NCBI GenBank assembly: GCA_034766995.1
Contig: CM068317.1
Coordinates: 25,710,001-25,774,000 of the forward strand
DNA length: 64,000 nt
Direction of reading: 5' to 3'
From: Acanthacorydalis orientalis
Lineage: Eukaryota; Arthropoda; Insecta; Megaloptera; Corydalidae
In this document: positions 59,906-64,000 of the stretch, one piece after another
How positions within the stretch are numbered: position 1 is the first letter of the stretch
How the letters are laid out: each line of letters opens with the position of its first letter
The notes under the pieces: generated by a model
The model's database searches: none
What the model was told of the DNA's origin: nothing
What the model saw: the letters and a program-made list of their open reading frames with translations, nothing else
Program-made: the position numbers and the translations under genes

Positions 59906-60846
59906 ATAGATCAACTTTTTCGGCTGTAGGAATTTGTCTGGAAAGTATAATTTAGTTCCATGTATTCTTGAAGCTTTGGTGTAAATGTAATCATAATGTG
60001 GTCGCTTATGCCAATAATTCAATGCCAATAATTAATACCAATTTTGAATTCATTAGTCAAATCGTATAAAATATTAGCATATTTTATATCGTAGTATATG
60101 AATTTTTTCATTGTGTGAAAAAGTGAAATTCTTTCACTATTCATCTATGTAATCTTTTTTTCTGATTAAGTCAATTTTTAGTATTTTTAGAATGTAGACA
60201 TTATTTCAGACATCTTCATGCCACATAGATGTATATTCAACTCGCTCATCATGTGTGACCAACTGACTTGTACTTCCTCTCACAGTGCGACTACCAAGCA
60301 TTGACTTACGTCATTGAAACCATTTGTTTATATCTTGAGTTGAGAATAGTTACTTAATTATAGTGTACTTTTCTGTGGCCCTCCGACAGGGTTACCACTC
60401 ATAGTTTAGCTCTAAAATACTCATGAAGATACTCTTTTATTAGACAGTATGTAACAGGAAAAAGGTCGATTCCAGTGCCCTCCTTAGTCTTCTTCCTCTG
60501 GTGATTAAATACCGATAAAGATCACCAAAATTATATTATCATGTCTATATATGTTTAAATAGTGTAATTATCTTATTTATTATTGCATATAACTGTGTTT
60601 ATAATCATCAGAATTCACTCCTTTTATTTCATTTCGTTTAAAAACAACTTGTATTTTTGCTTCCCTTATAAACAAGTTCACTTGTAAATTTTATTAAATT
60701 TATATCATCAAACTCTGCATTCACTTTTAAATATTGTGAAAGATTACAATTATTTGTTCCTTTTGAAGTTCCTCATAAGCAGTTCGTGGAACTGAATTAA
60801 TAATATCATAAATTTGTTTTCATTTTCGAAGCATTGTTTTGTTTTA
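59906..60846. other. Gene-free spacer with a GC-richer patch
   Basis: Around 60215-60520 the sequence is noticeably less AT-rich (for example CTGTGGCCCTCCGACAGGG), but I find no frame, splice pair or repeat end. It could be an unrecognised repeat or a non-coding transcript. Confidence 0.35.
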
Positions 60847-61732
60847 CGAGGGTCTTTTGATAAGTATGGTACACAAAGCAAGTTAAACACCGTTTTTTGG
60901 AAAAAATGATTTTATTTCTCAACATAGTCTCCATTGAGGGCTATACACTTGATCCAGTGAGTCTGCAAAATATGCATTGATGGTGGTGATGTCATCGCTA
61001 CCTTGGCCTAGCGAGTTTTCAATTTTTTCACTCCATCGGAAAAATAGATTTTCTCAAAGTCTGCAAAAATATGCAATGACGACGACGATAACATTCTCAT
61101 CCGCAAGAATTTCTTCCCACCGAACCAAATTTTCAAGTTTGAGAAGAGGAAGAAGTAGCAAGCGGTCAAATTCAGAAAATAAGGTGGATGACAAATCAAT
61201 TCGAAGCCTAATTCGTACAATTATGCCATTACGACGGTCGATTCGTGGAACGGCGCGTTGTCCTGATGAAAGAATACTTTTTTGTGCGCCAATCTTGTCT
61301 GTTTTTGTTTCAGCTCTTCCTTCAAACGGTCCAATAATGTTGCATAATAGGTTCCTGTTATCATTTTTCCTTTCGTTAAGTAGTCGATCAGGATGATTCC
61401 TCGGGAATCTCAAAAAAAGTGGCTATCATCTTCCCAGCCGACAAAACGGTCTTCGCCTTCTTCGGCGCACTTTCACCAGTCGTTGTCCACTACTTTGACT
61501 GCTGCTTCGACTCAGATGTGTAGTGATGGATATATGTTTCATCCACGGTGACGAATCGACACAAAAAGGCCTGCTTGTATTTTTCCATTTTTGCGGCAAT
61601 TGCTACAATGCTTGCTTCAAACATATGTAGAACGCAAACAACGCGTCGCTTGATGATTAATAGCCGTGATGTTACCAAATGAATAATGGTGCCACATCAT
61701 AGAAATTTACCAAACTTATCAAACGGCTCACG
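60847..61732 (-). pseudogene. Internally deleted mariner, copy 3 of 3
   Basis: Ends CGAGGGTCTTTTGATAAGTA (left) and CGTGAGCCGTTTGATAAGTT (right, minus), flanked by TA; 886 bp. On minus: FLCRFVTVDETYIHHYTSES at about 61570 (first Asp), [21 protein letters not shown], ILIDYLTKGKMIT-like, [22 protein letters not shown] near 61260 (second Asp) and HPPYFLNLTACYFFLFSNLK at about 61175 (third Asp lost). The N-terminal half is missing, as in the copies at 36297 and 43448. Confidence 0.87.
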
Positions 61733-62433
61733 TACTTATTAATAATGTTTATTGTTTTCAACGTTTGTTTTTTCATTTAAAATTTATTAAACAATGCCGA
61801 GAATTCTATCAGTTATCAAATGATGTTTTCTTCCATAAATACTTTTAAAATTAACATTAAAATGTGTTATTTTATTCGAATAATTAGCATAAGTGACATG
61901 TACATCTGTCGGAGCTCACATTGTCGAATTCTTTTTGTATTAACTTGAGTCATATGATCATATTTCATATACTTACAACATAATTCCTTTCGTTTATCAA
62001 TATGATTCAATATATTATCTGACCATTTTCTTTAGTATGAGGTCGATTGTGAATATACATTATTACTGATTTCATTTAATTAATGAAAATAGGTTAGTAA
62101 ATATGAACATTTTTAATAATTTCATTTCAGCACTTTCTTGACTAAACTACTAAACACTATAAACTTATTTTATGATATATAAAATGATAAAACCTAGTTT
62201 TCAATAAATAAAAATACACAGGTAGAATACATAATTATATATTGGAAATTATTTTGAAAAAAATCACGAATTTTTTTTCCAAATAATAAATGATTCTAAC
62301 ACTAAAAATATCTTTCTAGTTAATATTGACACATTAGCATGTAATCATTATTCGTATTGTGTAATGATGTGTTGTACATTGATATATGTTTTTTATTACA
62401 ATAAAATTAAAACACACACACATACACACACAC

Positions 62434-62468
<35 letters not shown>

Positions 62469-63506
62469 TAATCTTACAACATAATTCTCCTCGTTTATCA
62501 ATATGATTCAATGTATTATCTGTACTTAGTTACAATGCTATTTTCTTTCAAAAAATACTATTAAAAATGATCAAAAACTAAAAGTTTTAATGTATAAAAT
62601 TTAAAAACATAAAGAAATAAATCAGAGCTGTTTTAAGGTTATACAAAGTCTACATGCATTTTAAATACCTCGAGATTCTAAAATGTAACTAAATAGTAAA
62701 TAAGCAAATCTGAAGTAAATACTCCTAAGATTAGGAGGTATAAAACTAAAGTTATATATGAAACGTCTGTATAAATTATTTTTTTATAATTAAATTTAAA
62801 AATTGGTACATTTTCTAATCATTAAGTATTGAAATGATTCGACTGATAAATTTATTTGAGAAACTATTTAATATTAAATGCAATCAGAACCAAAATGATA
62901 AATGCCATCTATTAAAGATGTGAATTTTTAAAATAAACAATCAAACTAGATAAATGTAAAGAAAGTATTAAACAAATCATGATGAAAATAAATATATTTT
63001 GCTTTTCAATCCATATAATATTTTTTAGTTTCAAAAAGATTAATTATATTTAAATTGTTCAATCCAATATTTATTCACGGTCGCTGGACTTTGCTGAAGA
63101 GCCTTATAATTTAATTAAAGTATAGTCATTTTTCAAAACATCTTGTCAATAAACTTGTTTAATACCTTTAACTCACATTCTCACAAATACATTTTTATTC
63201 CAATTCCACAAAATATTTTCAATATGAAGTCTAAGGTATATCAGAGCAATTTAAAAATATTGAGTTCTTTCAAGTTGCTGTTAGACAATTATTAATTTAT
63301 ATATTATATATAAACCATATTATCAATCAATTAAAACTGAATGAATACTTGCAACATACTGCATACTACATCTGTAATATTGATTACATGTATAAAATTA
63401 ATTTCGTTTTATTTAAAAAATATTTTGACATTAGCAATTATTAAATGTATCAAACTTTAAAAAAGAGCCATTAAATATTCACATAACATATATAAAATTA
63501 GTATTA
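61733..63506. other. Gene-free spacer
   Basis: AT-rich with one compound microsatellite. The phrase TTTATCAATATGATTCAAT occurs twice (about 61996 and 62494, the second with GATTCAATGTATTATCTG, the first GATTCAATATATTATCTG), so a short stretch of about 45 bases is duplicated. No gene seen. Confidence 0.5.
62412..62467. repeat. (CA)n(TA)n compound microsatellite
   Basis: CA run with one TACA break, then TATTA, then a TA run. Confidence 0.95.
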
Positions 63507-64000
63507 TTAGGTTGGTGCAAAAATAATTGCGGTTTTAATCATTTTAAGTTTGGCGCCGATTTTTCTAGTTACCGTTATCTTTTGTTATAGTCATGTGATA
63601 CATCGTTGTAAACAATGAAATTAGCACTACTGATTTCAGTTTATGTCTATTGTTTTCATTCTTTAGTATTGTTGGATATAACCTCTTAAATTAGTCATGG
63701 AAAAAAAACAAATTCGCACGATTCTGTTGTATGAATTTAAATTGGGACGTAAAGCAACAGAAACTGCTCGAAATATCAATTTTGTTTTTGGTGAAGAATC
63801 AATTAGTGAACGTATAGCTCAAAACAGGTTCCAAACATTTCGTAATGGAAATGAAAGCTTTGATGATGAGGAGCGTCGTGGACGTTCTTCAGCTACAAAT
63901 AATGATTTAAGAACCATTGTTGAAGCGGATCCATGTAAAACAACTTGAGAGGTGGAAGAAGAACTCAATGTTGATGATTCAATAGTTGTTCGACATTTGA
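63507..64000 (+). pseudogene. Mariner element, 5' part, cut by the window edge
   Basis: Left end TTAGGTTGGTGCAAAAATAA then TTGCGG. The transposase starts at an ATG at 63697: EKKQIRTILLYEFKLGRKAT, RFQTFRNGNESFDDEERRGR and DLRTIVEADPCKTT, with a stop (TGA) at 63946-63948, after which the same frame resumes (EVEEELNVDDSIVVRHL). Only the DNA-binding half is inside the window. At least one stop suggests it is inactive. Same terminal-repeat family as 33224-33944. Confidence 0.85.

Noticed and set aside
60977..61413. Frames of 139 (plus) and 119 (minus) residues
   Set aside because: Both are off-frame readings of the deleted mariner copy 3.

Overview
The window is strongly AT-rich eukaryotic nuclear DNA. 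It has spliceosomal GT-AG introns, very frequent (TA)n microsatellites and a heavy load of decayed mariner-type transposons. Gene content (guanine deaminase, the proteasome ubiquitin receptor ADRM1/Rpn13, and two tandem vanin-like pantetheinase-type hydrolases) together with the many mariners points to an insect. Hymenoptera is my best guess from the style of the proteins, but nothing seen fixes the order or species.

Layout. Bases 1-4080 are mostly non-coding, with (TA)n tracts, a GC-rich islet, a possible solo LTR and one uncertain membrane-protein ORF. At 4183-5317 (minus) lies a two-exon stretch of an unrecognised Asn/Gln-rich protein. Bases 5400-11050 are gene-poor with one foldback element. 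A full-length but broken mariner sits at 11053-12284. The guanine deaminase gene (plus, 12788-17278, 8 exons, 446 aa) carries another broken mariner in intron 1. ADRM1 (plus, 18530-21620, 6 exons, 435 aa) carries a mariner relic in intron 3. Two more mariner relics (22560-24750) separate it from vanin-like gene A (minus, 25686-31583, 7 exons, 520 aa).

A transposon- and microsatellite-rich gap (31.6-39.1 kb) leads to vanin-like gene B (minus, 39137-47179, 7 exons, 501 aa). Its introns host a 74-bp mariner derivative, a piggyBac relic, an internally deleted mariner and a non-LTR retrotransposon fragment. A and B have the same exon count and intron phases, and four of the seven exons have the same length, so they are a tandem duplication. 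Both keep the Glu-Lys-Cys catalytic triad. From 47.2 kb to the end I find no convincing gene: the region holds a DD41D-like transposase relic, several mariners, foldback MITEs, a TTAA-bounded repeat present twice, and long (TA)n tracts.

Functionally the recognised genes are housekeeping or metabolic: purine catabolism (guanine to xanthine), proteasomal ubiquitin recognition, and secreted amidohydrolases that in the vanin family release pantothenate and cysteamine from pantetheine. They are not an operon and need not work together. I did not find a clearly new molecular system. The most unusual signals are the series of mariners with the same deletion, the ultra-short TIR-only mariner, the (TA)n tracts set inside inverted repeats, the related GC islets beside (TA)n tracts, the TTAA repeat pair and the unrecognised gene near 5 kb.
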